In this document: positions 16,520-25,737 of the stretch, piece by piece
Layout: every line of letters begins with the position of its first letter
How positions within the stretch are numbered: the first letter of the stretch is position 1
Assembly (NCBI RefSeq): GCF_900100735.1
Contig: NZ_FNCJ01000008.1
Location: 124,001 to 188,000, forward strand
Origin: Paraburkholderia phenazinium
GTDB lineage: Bacteria > Pseudomonadota > Gammaproteobacteria > Burkholderiales > Burkholderiaceae
Reading direction: 5' to 3'
Length of the DNA stretch: 64,000 nt
The notes under the pieces: model-generated
What the model was told of the DNA's origin: nothing
The model's database searches: none
The model's input: only the letters and a program-made list of their open reading frames with translations
Made by a program: the position numbers and the translations under genes

Positions 16520-17932
16520 ATGAAACCGGCCAACGACTCCTGGGCCCGCGACGCGGCAGCCGGTCTATCCTCCGCGCAGGCAAACGGCGACGACGAGCCA
16601 GCACTCGACGAGGCGCGCACGCCCACGTTCAACGAATCGGTCAACCGGCCCGTCGCGCCGCTGATCGGCGGCACCTTGCAGCCGCCCGCGCACGCGGCGG
16701 AGGCATCCCAGTCCGCCCACCCTGCCCAACCCGCGGGTGCCACGGCAACCGTCAGCAGCCTGCAGGCGACCGCCATCCTGCTGCTCGGCTATGCCATTCT
16801 CATTACCGGCAACGGCCTGCTCGGCACCCTGATCTCGCTGCGGCTGATCCAGCAGCAAACGCCGTCGCTGGTGGTTGGCGTGGTGCAATCGGCGTATTAC
16901 GTTGGCTTCATGGTCGGCGCGTTATGGGGCGGGGGCTTGATCGGACGGGTCGGCCATCATCGCGCCTTCGTGACCTTTGCCGCAGTCTCGGCATGCTGCG
17001 CGCTCGGTTATGCCACGTGGAGCTCGGCCGCGACGTGGGTCGCGTTGCGCTTTGTGATGGGCTTTTGCCTCGTCGGCATTTTCACGGTAGTCGAAAGCTG
17101 GCTGCATCAAGTGGCGAGCAACGCCCAGCGCGGACGCGTGTTCTCTGCGTACTTGATCACCAACTATCTGGGCGTCGGCACCGGACAGTTTCTCATTGGC
17201 CTCGCCGACCCGGCCGGCTTCGCCCTCTTTAGCTTAGTCAGTGCGCTGTTTTCGGCCTCGCTGATTCCGGTCGCGCTAGCCGGCAATGCGCCCATTCCGC
17301 CGGCGCCCGCGGAGACCCCAGGCAGCGGCGCCGGTTCGCGCCTCGCCCGAGGACTCTCGGGTTTGAGCACGGTCTACAAATGGGCGCCACTCGGCGTGTA
17401 TGGCTGTCTCGCCGCCGGTCTGCTGAACAGCGGCTTCTATACGCTGCAGCCGGTGTTCATGCGCCGCCTCGGCTATTCCGTCACCGACGTCTCGCACTTC
17501 ATGGGCTTCGCGCTGCTTGCGGCGCTCCTGCCCCAATGGCCGGTCGCGCGGCTCGCCGACCTGTTCGACAGACGCATCATCATTACGGCCATCACTGCGC
17601 TCGCGGCGGCCTGCAGCTTGCTCCTGTTCTTGCTGCCTGGTGGCACGCTAGTCGAAGTGCTGGGTTACGTGTATGTCAGCGTGGTGTTCTCGCTGTACGG
17701 TGTAGTGACCTCGTACGTCAACGATTGCATTCCAGCCGAACAGCGCATCGCCGTCAGCGCCGGCCTGCTGCTGATCTTCTCGCTTGGCGCCAGCGCCGGT
17801 CCGACGCTCGCCTCGGCATTGATGGCGCTGGCGGGGCCAGGCGGTCTCTATCTGTTCACGACCCTCGTCACCTGCACGCTGGCGGCTCTCACACTCAGCA
17901 GCCTGCGCACGACCCCGCGTGTCACCCGCTGA
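16520..17932 (+). CDS. Major facilitator superfamily transporter (YcaD-like)
   Basis: 470 residues with a ~75-residue hydrophilic, low-complexity N-terminal extension and then twelve predicted transmembrane helices. The loop after helix 2 reads GGGLIGRVGHHRAF (MFS motif A type). The first-half pattern (AYYVGFMVGALWGG, VVESWLHQ) resembles the YcaD/YfkF group, whose substrates are unknown. ATG 16520 is the first plausible start; an upstream ATG at 16370 would add 50 residues of unlikely sequence. It is monocistronic and converges with lutC. Confidence 0.85.
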   Translation: MKPANDSWARDAAAGLSSAQANGDDEPALDEARTPTFNESVNRPVAPLIGGTLQPPAHAAEASQSAHPAQPAGATATVSSLQATAILLLGYAILITGNGLLGTLISLRLIQQQTPSLVVGVVQSAYYVGFMVGALWGGGLIGRVGHHRAFVTFAAVSACCALGYATWSSAATWVALRFVMGFCLVGIFTVVESWLHQVASNAQRGRVFSAYLITNYLGVGTGQFLIGLADPAGFALFSLVSALFSASLIPVALAGNAPIPPAPAETPGSGAGSRLARGLSGLSTVYKWAPLGVYGCLAAGLLNSGFYTLQPVFMRRLGYSVTDVSHFMGFALLAALLPQWPVARLADLFDRRIIITAITALAAACSLLLFLLPGGTLVEVLGYVYVSVVFSLYGVVTSYVNDCIPAEQRIAVSAGLLLIFSLGASAGPTLASALMALAGPGGLYLFTTLVTCTLAALTLSSLRTTPRVTR

Positions 17933-17957
17933 GGCCTGCCCGCGCGCCACTCTGCGA

Positions 17958-18545
17958 TCACTGCGGCGCAAGCCACACCACGGTCAACGAGCGCACGCCC
18001 TGGGCGCCGCGAATCAGGACGCCTTCGATATCCGCGGTCGCCGACGGCCCGGTCACCAGCGCCGCGTAACGCGCATCGCGAAAGTCCGGGCGGCGGTACA
18101 CGTCCTGCAAGCCATCGACAATCTGCGCCGGGTCGAGCAGCACAATCAGATGCTGGACCAGATAACCAATGGCATTGACGCGATACTCCTGTTCGCTGAA
18201 CCACACCGAGCCGGTCTCGGCGACACCAAAGCGAGCCCGTACCACGCCCACATCGACGTCCTGCAGCGAGGCCGGCGGCGTATCGGCGCTCAGCGCCCGG
18301 GTGCCCGGCACCTCGGCCGTCGCCGAGCAGATCGAGGCCTGTGCGCCGAAACGCTCATGGATCAACGCCAGCACCTCGGCTGCCGATCCCGCATCGACAC
18401 AGGCGCCGCCCATCCCTGCCAGCGCGCTGGTAAAGCGCTCGCGCAGATCGCTGCCAGGCGAGGCGAACAGCGGCACCACGGGACGCTGCCGCGCCTCGGG
18501 CTGGGCCGCGCGCACTTTCGCGAGGAATGCTTCACGCGTTGTCAT
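17958..18545 (-). CDS. lutC: Lactate utilisation protein C (LUD domain)
   Basis: A 195-residue LUD/YkgG-family protein with the conserved core GSVWFSEQEYRVNAIGYL, QHLIVLLDPAQIVD and SATADIEGVLIRGAQGVR. The ATG at 18545 has GGAGG upstream and the gene overlaps the end of lutB by 14 bases. Together with LutA and LutB it forms the cytoplasmic iron-sulfur L-lactate oxidation system first described in Bacillus subtilis. Confidence 0.92.
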   Translation of the reverse strand: MTTREAFLAKVRAAQPEARQRPVVPLFASPGSDLRERFTSALAGMGGACVDAGSAAEVLALIHERFGAQASICSATAEVPGTRALSADTPPASLQDVDVGVVRARFGVAETGSVWFSEQEYRVNAIGYLVQHLIVLLDPAQIVDGLQDVYRRPDFRDARYAALVTGPSATADIEGVLIRGAQGVRSLTVVWLAPQ

Positions 18546-19923
18546 CACCACCTCCACGATTCTTTCGGTACCACGCGTGAAACGTCAGCTTCGGCGCTTC
18601 CGGCAGTTCGCGCTGACGGCCCCAGATATTGAGCGGGTTATACAGCACGAAATTCGGCAGCCGGCGCAGCGCGCCGCCCATCGACGCCACCGTCGCCCGG
18701 TACAGTGTCGGACTGGCCAGCAGACGGCCGGCCATCTTCAGCACTTCCTGTTTGACGAACGGCACTTCGTGGCGCTCGGTAATCACTTCGCGCCACTTGT
18801 AGATCTGCTCGTGGATATTGATCTTCACCGGGCACACATTCGTGCAACTGCCGTTTAGCGTCGAGGCAAACGGCAGCGCGCTATAGCGCTTCAGATCGAA
18901 GGTGGGATTGATGATCGCGCCAATCGGACCCGAATACGTGCCGCCATACGAAAGCCCGCCACTGCGCCGGTACACCGGGCAGGTGTTCATGCAGGCGCCG
19001 CAGCGAATGCATTTGAGCGAATACCAGAAGTCCTGCATCGCGAGCCGCTCGGAACGGCCGTGGTCGACGAGGATGAAGTGCATCTCGGTGCCCGGACGCG
19101 GCGCGCGAAAATGCGAGGTGTACTGCGTGATCGGCGAGCCGAGCGCGCTGCGCGACAACATGCGGATAAACACGCCGAGGTCGGCAATCTTGGGAATCAC
19201 TTTCTCGATGCCGATAGACGCAATATGCAGCGGCGGCACATTGGCCGACAGATCCGCGTTGCCTTCGTTGGTGCATACCACCACCGTGCCCGTTTCCGCC
19301 ACGGCGAAATTGCAGCCCGTCATGCCAGCGGTTTTCTCGCGCACGAAATACGGCCGCGTATTCATCCGCTGGCTTTCAGCGAGGTAATGGATGTCGCTGT
19401 TCTCCGGGTCCGTGCCGATGGTGCGGCCAAACAATTGCGCGACGTCGCCGCGCAGCTTGTGCACCGCAGGCACCACCATATGACTCGGATCCTGATGGTC
19501 GAGCTGCTGGATGCGCTCGCCGAGGTCCGTTTCCATCACGGTAATGCCGCGCGGCTCGAGATAGTCGCGCATCGCGCATTCGTCGGTGAGCATCGACTTG
19601 CTCTTGACGAGCGTCGTCATGCCGCGCTCCGACATGATCTTGTAGACCAACTGGTTATGCTCTTCGGCCGTCGCGGCCCAGTGCACCACCACGCCGTTTG
19701 CTTCGGCCGCCGAGGCAAACTGTTCCAGGTACTCCGACAGATGCGAGAGCGTATGTTCCTTGATGCCGGATGCCAGTTCGCGCAGAGTTTCCCATTCAGC
19801 AATGTTGTGCGCCTGGGCGTCGCGTTTTTCGCGCAGATCCCACAGGCGCTTGTCGTGAAACGCCACATGCTCGGTTTTCGCAATGAAAGCGCCTGCGGCT
19901 TTCGCGTGGTCGATCCGGCTCAT
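18532..19923 (-). CDS. lutB: Lactate utilisation protein B (iron-sulfur, LUD)
   Basis: 463 residues. An N-terminal LUD domain (EEHNQLVYKIMSERG, KSKSMLTDECAMRDYL, ETDLGERIQQ) is followed by two cysteine clusters, CIRCGACMNTCPVYR (about residue 312) and CTNVCPVKI, that ligate 4Fe-4S centres, and a C-terminal DUF3390-like tail. ATG 19923 overlaps the lutA stop (ATGA) and has GGAGCG ahead. It is the central subunit of the LutABC complex. Confidence 0.94.
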   Translation of the reverse strand: MSRIDHAKAAGAFIAKTEHVAFHDKRLWDLREKRDAQAHNIAEWETLRELASGIKEHTLSHLSEYLEQFASAAEANGVVVHWAATAEEHNQLVYKIMSERGMTTLVKSKSMLTDECAMRDYLEPRGITVMETDLGERIQQLDHQDPSHMVVPAVHKLRGDVAQLFGRTIGTDPENSDIHYLAESQRMNTRPYFVREKTAGMTGCNFAVAETGTVVVCTNEGNADLSANVPPLHIASIGIEKVIPKIADLGVFIRMLSRSALGSPITQYTSHFRAPRPGTEMHFILVDHGRSERLAMQDFWYSLKCIRCGACMNTCPVYRRSGGLSYGGTYSGPIGAIINPTFDLKRYSALPFASTLNGSCTNVCPVKINIHEQIYKWREVITERHEVPFVKQEVLKMAGRLLASPTLYRATVASMGGALRRLPNFVLYNPLNIWGRQRELPEAPKLTFHAWYRKNRGGGDDNA

Positions 19924-20663
19924 TCGCGCGCTCCGTTCAAAACCTGCGCGATATGGATAAAGCGTGCATCGGCTTTCATCCGTTCTGCACAGCCCTGCTG
20001 GTGCATCAGGCACGACATGTCGCCCGAGACGATATATTCCGCCCCCGCATTCAGATGGTCGCGGACCTTGTCCTGCCCCATGCGTACCGACACCGGCTCC
20101 TCGGTCACCGAGAACGTGCCGCCGAAACCGCAGCACTCATCGGGGCGCGCGGGCTTGACGAACTCAATGCCCTTGACGCCCTTCAGCAAGGTCAAGGGCT
20201 TCGAGAACGGCACCCCGGCCACTTCGGATATCGACGCTTCCTTCAGATGCCGCAACGCGCTGCAGCTATTGTGGAGTCCTACCCGATGCGGAAACTCAGC
20301 CCACGGAAACTCGCGCACGCCCAGCACGTCGTGCAGGAACTCGACCAGTTCATACGCACTGGCCCGCACTTTCTTCACCGCGTCGGTCTGCTCGATGGCA
20401 GTCAGGTGCTCGCGCACGTGATGGATGCAGCTTGCCGACGGTCCGACGATGTAGTCGTAGCCGGCGAAGTTGCGGGCGAACACCTGCTCGGTGCCGGCCG
20501 CTTCGGCCTGGGCGCCGCTGTTGCCCATCGGCTGTCCGCAGCAGGTCTGCTCCTGCGGATAGTCGACTTCAATACCGAAGCGTTCGAGCAATTCGAGCGT
20601 CGCGATTCCGACTTCCGGATAGAACGCGTCGATAAAGCAAGGGATGAAAAGTGCGACTTTCAT
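19920..20663 (-). CDS. lutA: Lactate utilisation protein A (CCG-domain iron-sulfur protein)
   Basis: 247 residues built of two CCG domains: CFIDAFYPEVG with TCCGQPMGNSG in the first half, and HNSCSALRHL with ECCGFGGTFSV in the second. These cysteines bind an iron-sulfur cluster as in heterodisulfide-reductase subunit B and GlcF. MKVALFIPCFID at 20663 is the canonical start. It is the first gene of lutABC; the operon promoter and operators lie 110-180 bases upstream. Confidence 0.94.
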   Translation of the reverse strand: MKVALFIPCFIDAFYPEVGIATLELLERFGIEVDYPQEQTCCGQPMGNSGAQAEAAGTEQVFARNFAGYDYIVGPSASCIHHVREHLTAIEQTDAVKKVRASAYELVEFLHDVLGVREFPWAEFPHRVGLHNSCSALRHLKEASISEVAGVPFSKPLTLLKGVKGIEFVKPARPDECCGFGGTFSVTEEPVSVRMGQDKVRDHLNAGAEYIVSGDMSCLMHQQGCAERMKADARFIHIAQVLNGARE

Positions 20664-20777
20664 GGTTTCCAGGGCCAGCTTATTGGGGGGACGAAGCAAT
20701 GCCGGGCGAACCGCGCAAACCTATATCTACTCTACTGCGAATTCCGCGCGGTTGATGCCGACGTCATGCACTTGCTC

Positions 20778-20810
20778 GACCAGTATGACTGGTCTTGTTG
20801 GTCTGACCAA
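20778..20810. promoter_or_regulatory. Two FadR/LldR-type operators at the lutA promoter
   Basis: GACCAGT-atg-ACTGGTC (20778-20794) and TTGGTC-t-GACCAA (20798-20810) are two perfect dyads four bases apart. Both contain the TGGTC/GACCA half-sites bound by FadR-subfamily GntR regulators such as LldR/PdhR. The second covers the expected transcription start of lutABC, so binding should repress. Confidence 0.8.
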
Positions 20811-20811
20811 G

Positions 20812-20840
20812 AATATAAGGAAGTAGAAAAGACGTGTCAA
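20812..20840 (-). promoter_or_regulatory. Sigma-70 promoter of lutABC
   Basis: On the minus strand TTGACA (20840-20835) is followed after exactly 17 bases by TATATT (20817-20812), a near-perfect sigma-70 promoter. Transcription would start near 20805, inside the downstream operator, and read lutA after a ~140-base leader. Confidence 0.85.
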
Positions 20841-20924
20841 TCGCAGAATCGGGGGATGGAGCGTCGCGGAGAGTGGCCGGAGTTGGCTAGTCCGTGCCGG
20901 AGGCAGTGCAAGCCACGGCCAGCG

Positions 20925-20943
20925 GGGGCGCCTGCGGCGCCCC
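20925..20943 (-). terminator. GC-rich hairpin after the GntR gene
   Basis: GGGGCGCC-TGC-GGCGCCCC is a perfect 8-bp stem eight bases beyond the regulator stop codon. It lacks a long T run, so termination efficiency is uncertain, but it separates the regulator from the lut promoter. Confidence 0.5.
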
Positions 20944-20950
20944 TCAGTGC

Positions 20951-21727
20951 TCACGACGGTTTCGCCGCCTCTTCTTCATACAATTCGCGCACGTAGGTCA
21001 AATGACGCTCGGCCGCCTTGCGGGCCTTTTGCGCGTCACGCGCCATGACGGCATCGAAAATCGCCTGATGCTGGGTCAGCAGTTGCTGCTCTTTGGCGTC
21101 GTCATAGTCGATCAGCCGGTGGTATTGCCGCATCCCCTCGCGGATCAGCGTATGGATGCCGTGCATGACATGCGCCAGCGCGATGTTGTGTGTCGAATCG
21201 GCGATCGCCAGGTGAAAGGCGGCATCCAGTTCCGCCAGGTTCGCGCGGTCGTCGGAGAGCGCGCAGGCCTTGAGCGCTTCGAACGCAACCTCGATCTTCT
21301 GCAGGTCCGCCGCGGTGGCACGCTCGGCAGCGTAGACGGTCGAGATCGATTCCAGCCCTTGGCGCAACTCGAGGATATCGGCGCTGGTGCGCGGATTTTG
21401 CAGCAGCAGTTCGGCCAGCGGCTTCGAGATGATCGGCGCGGTCACGTCGACAACGGTAAAGCCGCCCCGCCCCGAAGTTTCAATGTAGCCGTCTGCCTCC
21501 AGCCGGATCAGCGCCTCACGCAACGATGGCCGCGACACGCCCAATTGCGTCGCCAGATCGCGTTCGGCGGGCAGGCGGTCGCCCGGCATCAAGGCGCCGT
21601 CCGAGATCAGGCGTTTGATCTGGTCGGACACGACGTCGGACAGGCGTTTGCGCGTGAAGGACTGAATCGGGTGAAATTGCATGGGCGAGAGTGGCGTAGC
21701 GATAGAGGGCGTGACGGGCTGCGACAT
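20951..21727 (-). CDS. GntR-family regulator, FadR subfamily (LldR-like)
   Basis: 258 residues. The N-terminal winged HTH reads MPGDRLPAERDLATQLGVSR, then PSLREALIRLEADGYIE. The all-helical FCD sensor domain follows, with metal-site residues in DAAFHLAIADSTHN, HTLIREGM and HQAIFDAVMARDAQKA. ATG 21727 (MSQPVTPSI) is the likely start; MQFHPIQSF, 15 codons in, is an alternative. It lies immediately upstream of lutABC in the same direction, and the operators there match its family, so it very probably controls lactate use. Confidence 0.88.
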   Translation of the reverse strand: MSQPVTPSIATPLSPMQFHPIQSFTRKRLSDVVSDQIKRLISDGALMPGDRLPAERDLATQLGVSRPSLREALIRLEADGYIETSGRGGFTVVDVTAPIISKPLAELLLQNPRTSADILELRQGLESISTVYAAERATAADLQKIEVAFEALKACALSDDRANLAELDAAFHLAIADSTHNIALAHVMHGIHTLIREGMRQYHRLIDYDDAKEQQLLTQHQAIFDAVMARDAQKARKAAERHLTYVRELYEEEAAKPS

Positions 21728-21913
21728 AACAGGCAGCGTCGCCAGGGCGCGTGACGCTTGCTCTGAACGCAGCGGCCGCAACTGGATGGCGCAATTATAG
21801 CGTCCGCATCTCGCCCGCATCCGGTATGGCATCCACGCTGAACGGCGCACCGGCCCGGGCGTGAATCGCCGGCGGCTTCGAGCGTTGGAATCGCGATCGT
21901 ACTGCGACGCCCA

Positions 21914-22630
21914 TCAGCGCGGTTCGACCAGCGAGACCTTGACGAACGGGTCGGGTTGCGCGTGCAGCCGCTCGGAGAACTGCTGCATGTGTAGCGCAAC
22001 CCGCCGCGCATAGCCTTTACCGCCGCCGCTATAGCGCGACAACGCCGAATTCATGTCGCCGCCCGCATCGTCCAGATAGCCGCGCAGGATCGACGAGCCG
22101 ATAGTCACGTTGACAACCGGATCGGACAGATCCTTGCCGCCCGAAACCAGTTGCGGATGCGCCGAAGGCAGCACCTGCATCAGGCCTTTGGCGCCGGCGG
22201 AACTGACCGCGCGGCGGTTAAAGCCGGATTCGGTGGCAATCACGCCGAGCAGCAGGACCGGTGACATTGCGAAGCGGTTTGCGGCATCGAGCACGGCGTT
22301 TGCAATCGCATTGGACTCGCCACGCGCGAGGCGAAATTGCCCTGACAGGATAGTTGCAATTTCAACCAACGCCGATGCTCTAGCTGTGCCCGCCGGCTGG
22401 CTGGCAACCACTGGCGGCGTCATGCTCGCCGCATCGAACGCCGGCATAGCGACATCCGGCGTCTCAATGCTCGGCGCAGCGACGCCCGGCACGTCCGTTA
22501 TCACCGGCGCCTCGGCCGCCTGCATCGCACTCGTAAATGACAGTGCCAACGCGCCCAACGTCAAGCCCACCAGGCGTGCGGCCCGCGCGGCGCGGCTTTC
22601 GCTCCCCCTGTTCGTTTGTTTGTTCTGCAT
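21914..22630 (-). CDS. Secreted lytic transglycosylase (SLT domain)
   Basis: 238 residues. An N-terminal signal (hydrophobic LVGLTLGALALSFTSAMQAA after a basic head, cleavage near AEA, residue 41) is followed by a low-complexity linker and then the SLT fold. Catalytic Glu lies in ATESGFNRRAVS, followed by the family motif SSAGAKGLMQVLP and the C-terminal ALSRYSGGGKGYARRV. It should cleave peptidoglycan between MurNAc and GlcNAc. No secretion-system genes adjoin it. Confidence 0.9.
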   Translation of the reverse strand: MQNKQTNRGSESRAARAARLVGLTLGALALSFTSAMQAAEAPVITDVPGVAAPSIETPDVAMPAFDAASMTPPVVASQPAGTARASALVEIATILSGQFRLARGESNAIANAVLDAANRFAMSPVLLLGVIATESGFNRRAVSSAGAKGLMQVLPSAHPQLVSGGKDLSDPVVNVTIGSSILRGYLDDAGGDMNSALSRYSGGGKGYARRVALHMQQFSERLHAQPDPFVKVSLVEPR

Positions 22631-22773
22631 ATCGCCCGCTGGTTATTAGCGTGCAATGAACAGTACGTGGAATCATGTATCGGGCGAACAAAAACCTGTC
22701 CGCCCGACGTAAACAGGGTATTAAGATCGCCGCTTTATCCATTCCGAATCAGCGGCGTCGCAGCGCAAGCGTT

Positions 22774-23973
22774 TTAGCCTGCCTTCAGCGCCGGCACCCC
22801 AACCTTCAAGCTGGCGACAAACGCCGCGATCCGGTCGCATGCCTCGGCCAGACGCGCCTCGTCGACCACAAAGCCGAGCCGCACGAAACCATTGGCGGTC
22901 TCGCCGAACGCGCTGGCATCGAGCAGCGAGACGCCTTGCGCACGAAACAGTTGCCAGGTGAAATCGACAGTGTCGAGGCCGCAACCGCTTACATCGACCA
23001 TCATGAACATGCCGGCTTCGGGCAGCAGGCAGCGCAGTCCCGCCACCCGGCTCAAGCGTTCATAGACCACATCGCGGCGTCGGCGGTAAACCTCGCGCAT
23101 CTCGGCGACGATCCGCGCCTTCTGCTCGAACGCGGTCAACGCCCCCTCCTGAATGAAGCCCGGCAACCCATAGAGCATGCACAGCGCGAGCCGGCCCAGA
23201 TGGCCGATCAGCTCCGCCGGCCCGATCGCCCAACCCACCCGCCAGCCCGCCATGGCATGCGATTTCGACAGGCTCGCGACCGTCACCGTCCGCTCGGCCA
23301 TGCCCTCGAGCGATGCGATACTGACGTGCTCGCGTTCGAAGGTCAGGTCGGCATAGACCTCATCGGACAACACCCACAGGTCGTGCTGACGGGCAAGTTG
23401 CGCGATGCGTTCCAGATCGGCGCGCGGCATCACGACGCCGGTCGGGTTACAGGGTGTGGCAAAGAAAATCGCCTTGGTGCGCGGGGTGATGGCCGCTTCG
23501 AGCGCATCGCAATCCAGGTGGAAGCCACGCGCCGGGTCGACCGGCACGGGGACGAGGGTCGCGCCCGAAGCGCGCACGCACGCTTCGTAAGTCAGATAGA
23601 GCGGCTCCGGCACGATCACTTCGTCGCCGGCTTCGCACAGACACAGCGAGGTCGCGAAGATGCCGTTCTGCGCGCCGGCGCACAGCATGACGTTCTCCAC
23701 GCCGGCAGGTCTGCCGGTGGTGCGGGTATGCTCGCGCGCAATCGCGGCGCGCAGCGGCTCGCGCCCCACCACCGCGGTGTAGTGCGTGTCCCCACTGCGC
23801 AAGGCCTCGACCGCCCGCTCGACGATTGCCTCGGGCGTCGCAAAGTCGGGGTCGCCCACGCTCAGCACGATCACGTCCTCGCCTCTCGCGCGCGCCTGTT
23901 GCGCGGCATGATGAATCTCCCACGCGGACGTGCGCTTGCCTTGCAGGCGCTCGACCAGATTTGAATACTTCAT
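22774..23973 (-). CDS. PLP-dependent class I aminotransferase, arginine:pyruvate transaminase-like
   Basis: 399 residues, fold type I. The PLP-binding Asp/Tyr region is LSDEVYADLTF, the Schiff-base lysine is in SLSKSHAMAGWRVGW (about residue 242) and the carboxylate-binding Arg is in NGFVRLGFV. ATG 23973 has GAGGAGTGG upstream. Overall it resembles AruH-type arginine:pyruvate transaminases of Pseudomonas and Burkholderia. Substrate cannot be fixed from sequence, and no aruI-like decarboxylase gene adjoins it. Confidence 0.85.
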   Translation of the reverse strand: MKYSNLVERLQGKRTSAWEIHHAAQQARARGEDVIVLSVGDPDFATPEAIVERAVEALRSGDTHYTAVVGREPLRAAIAREHTRTTGRPAGVENVMLCAGAQNGIFATSLCLCEAGDEVIVPEPLYLTYEACVRASGATLVPVPVDPARGFHLDCDALEAAITPRTKAIFFATPCNPTGVVMPRADLERIAQLARQHDLWVLSDEVYADLTFEREHVSIASLEGMAERTVTVASLSKSHAMAGWRVGWAIGPAELIGHLGRLALCMLYGLPGFIQEGALTAFEQKARIVAEMREVYRRRRDVVYERLSRVAGLRCLLPEAGMFMMVDVSGCGLDTVDFTWQLFRAQGVSLLDASAFGETANGFVRLGFVVDEARLAEACDRIAAFVASLKVGVPALKAG

Positions 23974-24191
23974 CCCCACTCCTCGCGGGCCGGACAGCGG
24001 GGCCAGCCCGCCCTGTCCTGCTCCGCCGTTGCAACCTGCCGGACGCGCCGGCACGTCATGTTCGAGATATGTTCCATTACGCCTTGCCGCGCAGGCAAGG
24101 ACGGACCGGGCGCAGGCGCGCCTTCGCCCCATCGCGATGATGCGATGACGCGCTGTCCGGTCAACAATGTAATGGGGAGTGGGAGAAACGT

Positions 24192-24238
24192 CCATCGTTG
24201 CGACCTCGCCGAGAGGCGCTGAGAGGCCGCAACGATGG
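24192..24238 (-). terminator. Long stem-loop downstream of rpoN
   Basis: CCATCGTTGCG pairs perfectly with CGCAACGATGG over 11 bp, with a 25-base loop that is itself GC-rich. It begins six bases after the rpoN stop. No long T run follows, so it may be an mRNA-stabilising hairpin as well as a terminator. Confidence 0.5.
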
Positions 24239-24243
24239 AGAAA

Positions 24244-25737
24244 TTAGATCTGCCGGCGCAATTCGGCCGGCGGCACCTTCATGAGGTGGCGGTACTTCGC
24301 CACGGTCCGGCGCGCCACCAGCACGCCCTGCTCGGCCAGCATGCGGGCGAGCGTCACATCCGAAAGCGGATCGCTGGTGTTTTCGGCGGCGATCATTTCC
24401 TTGAGCAGCGCACGCACCGCAGCAGCCGAACACGTGCCGCCGCTTTCGGTGCCAAGCTCACGCGGGAAAAAGTGTTTGAATTCGAAAATACCGCGCGGCG
24501 TGGCCATGTACTTGTTGCCGGTCGCACGGGAGATGGTGGACTCGTGCAGATCCAGTTCCTCGGCTACGTCACGCAGCACCATGGGCTTGAGCGCGATTTC
24601 GCCATACTGGAAGAAGGCCTTCTGATGCGCGACGATGCACTCGGCCACGCGCTGGATCGTATCGAAACGCTGTTGCGCGTTGCGGATCAGCCAGCGTGCC
24701 TCCTGCAGTTGCTGCGCAAGCGGCGAGCGGCCCGCGCCCGCCGACTGCGCAAACAACTCCGCATACATGCGATGGATGCGGGCGCGCGGCTGCACGGCCG
24801 GGTTGATCGTAACGATCCATTTGTTGCGTACCTGGCGCACGATCACGTCGGGCACGACATAGTTGTCTTCGGTACGGCCGTAGAAGTTGCCCGGCTTGGG
24901 GTCGAGCTTGCGCACCAGGGCGCAGGCCACGCGCAGCTCTTCTGCCGAACAGCCGATCTGCTTTTGCAGTTCCGCCTGCTCGCGGCGTGCGAGCCGTTCG
25001 AGGTGATGCTCGGCGATCGCGAGCGCCACCTCGCGGCCCGGCACGTCGGCAGGCATGGCATGTAATTGCAGCGCAAGACACTCGGACAGCGAACGGGCGC
25101 CGAGGCCCGGCCGGTCGAGCGACTGCACGAGGCGCAGCGCCACCAGCAATTCCTCTTCCGTCAAGGCCGGTTCAAGGTCGACGATCGCAGCGAGATCGGC
25201 CAGATCCTGACGCAGGTAACCGTCGTCATCGAGCGCCTCGATGACGAACCGTGCCACTTCGCGGTCGCGCTGATCGAGCCGGTATAGCCGCAACGCATCG
25301 TGCAATTGTTCACGCAGCGTCGGTTGGGCGCGGGCCCACTCGGCCGGATCGCTGCCCTCCGAGTCGCCGTTCTGGCGGGCTGAGCTGCGGCTAAACGAAT
25401 CCCCGGAGAACTCGCCGGAGAAATCGCCAGACGAGTCATCCTGGGACACGCTTTCAGCTGTCTCGGCCGCCGCGCGCTCCATTATCGTCTCGGGTTCGGT
25501 TGCGGTAACGGTATCGCCACCCATGGCAGCGACGTTATCGTCGCTAGAGGAAGAAGTTGCGAGCGCAACGTCTTCGGTATCGGTCGAGTCGTATTCGAGG
25601 AACGGATTAGTGTCGAGCGCAGTCCGCAATTCCTGCTGGAACTCGAGCGACGACAGTTGCAACAGCCGCACCGACTGCTGCAAGCGCGGTGTCAGTGCGA
25701 GCGACTGCCTTGTGCGTAGTTCGATTGAGGGCGGCAT
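24244..25737 (-). CDS. rpoN: RNA polymerase sigma-54 factor
   Basis: 497 residues with all three regions. The glutamine-rich activator-responsive region I reads LTPRLQQSVRLLQLSSLEFQQEL split around residues 15-37. An acidic, Ser-rich region II (about 50-120) is followed by the core-binding domain. The C-terminal HTH ends in the RpoN box ARRTVAKYRH (about residue 475). ATG 25737 gives the canonical N-terminus; upstream codons are open but not family-like. It is not flanked by lptB or hpf as the housekeeping rpoN usually is, so it may be a second sigma-54. Confidence 0.93.
   Translation of the reverse strand: MPPSIELRTRQSLALTPRLQQSVRLLQLSSLEFQQELRTALDTNPFLEYDSTDTEDVALATSSSSDDNVAAMGGDTVTATEPETIMERAAAETAESVSQDDSSGDFSGEFSGDSFSRSSARQNGDSEGSDPAEWARAQPTLREQLHDALRLYRLDQRDREVARFVIEALDDDGYLRQDLADLAAIVDLEPALTEEELLVALRLVQSLDRPGLGARSLSECLALQLHAMPADVPGREVALAIAEHHLERLARREQAELQKQIGCSAEELRVACALVRKLDPKPGNFYGRTEDNYVVPDVIVRQVRNKWIVTINPAVQPRARIHRMYAELFAQSAGAGRSPLAQQLQEARWLIRNAQQRFDTIQRVAECIVAHQKAFFQYGEIALKPMVLRDVAEELDLHESTISRATGNKYMATPRGIFEFKHFFPRELGTESGGTCSAAAVRALLKEMIAAENTSDPLSDVTLARMLAEQGVLVARRTVAKYRHLMKVPPAELRRQI

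Noticed and set aside
16234..17232. Plus-strand frame overlapping the MFS gene
   Set aside because: Shadow of the transporter; low-complexity Arg-rich translation.
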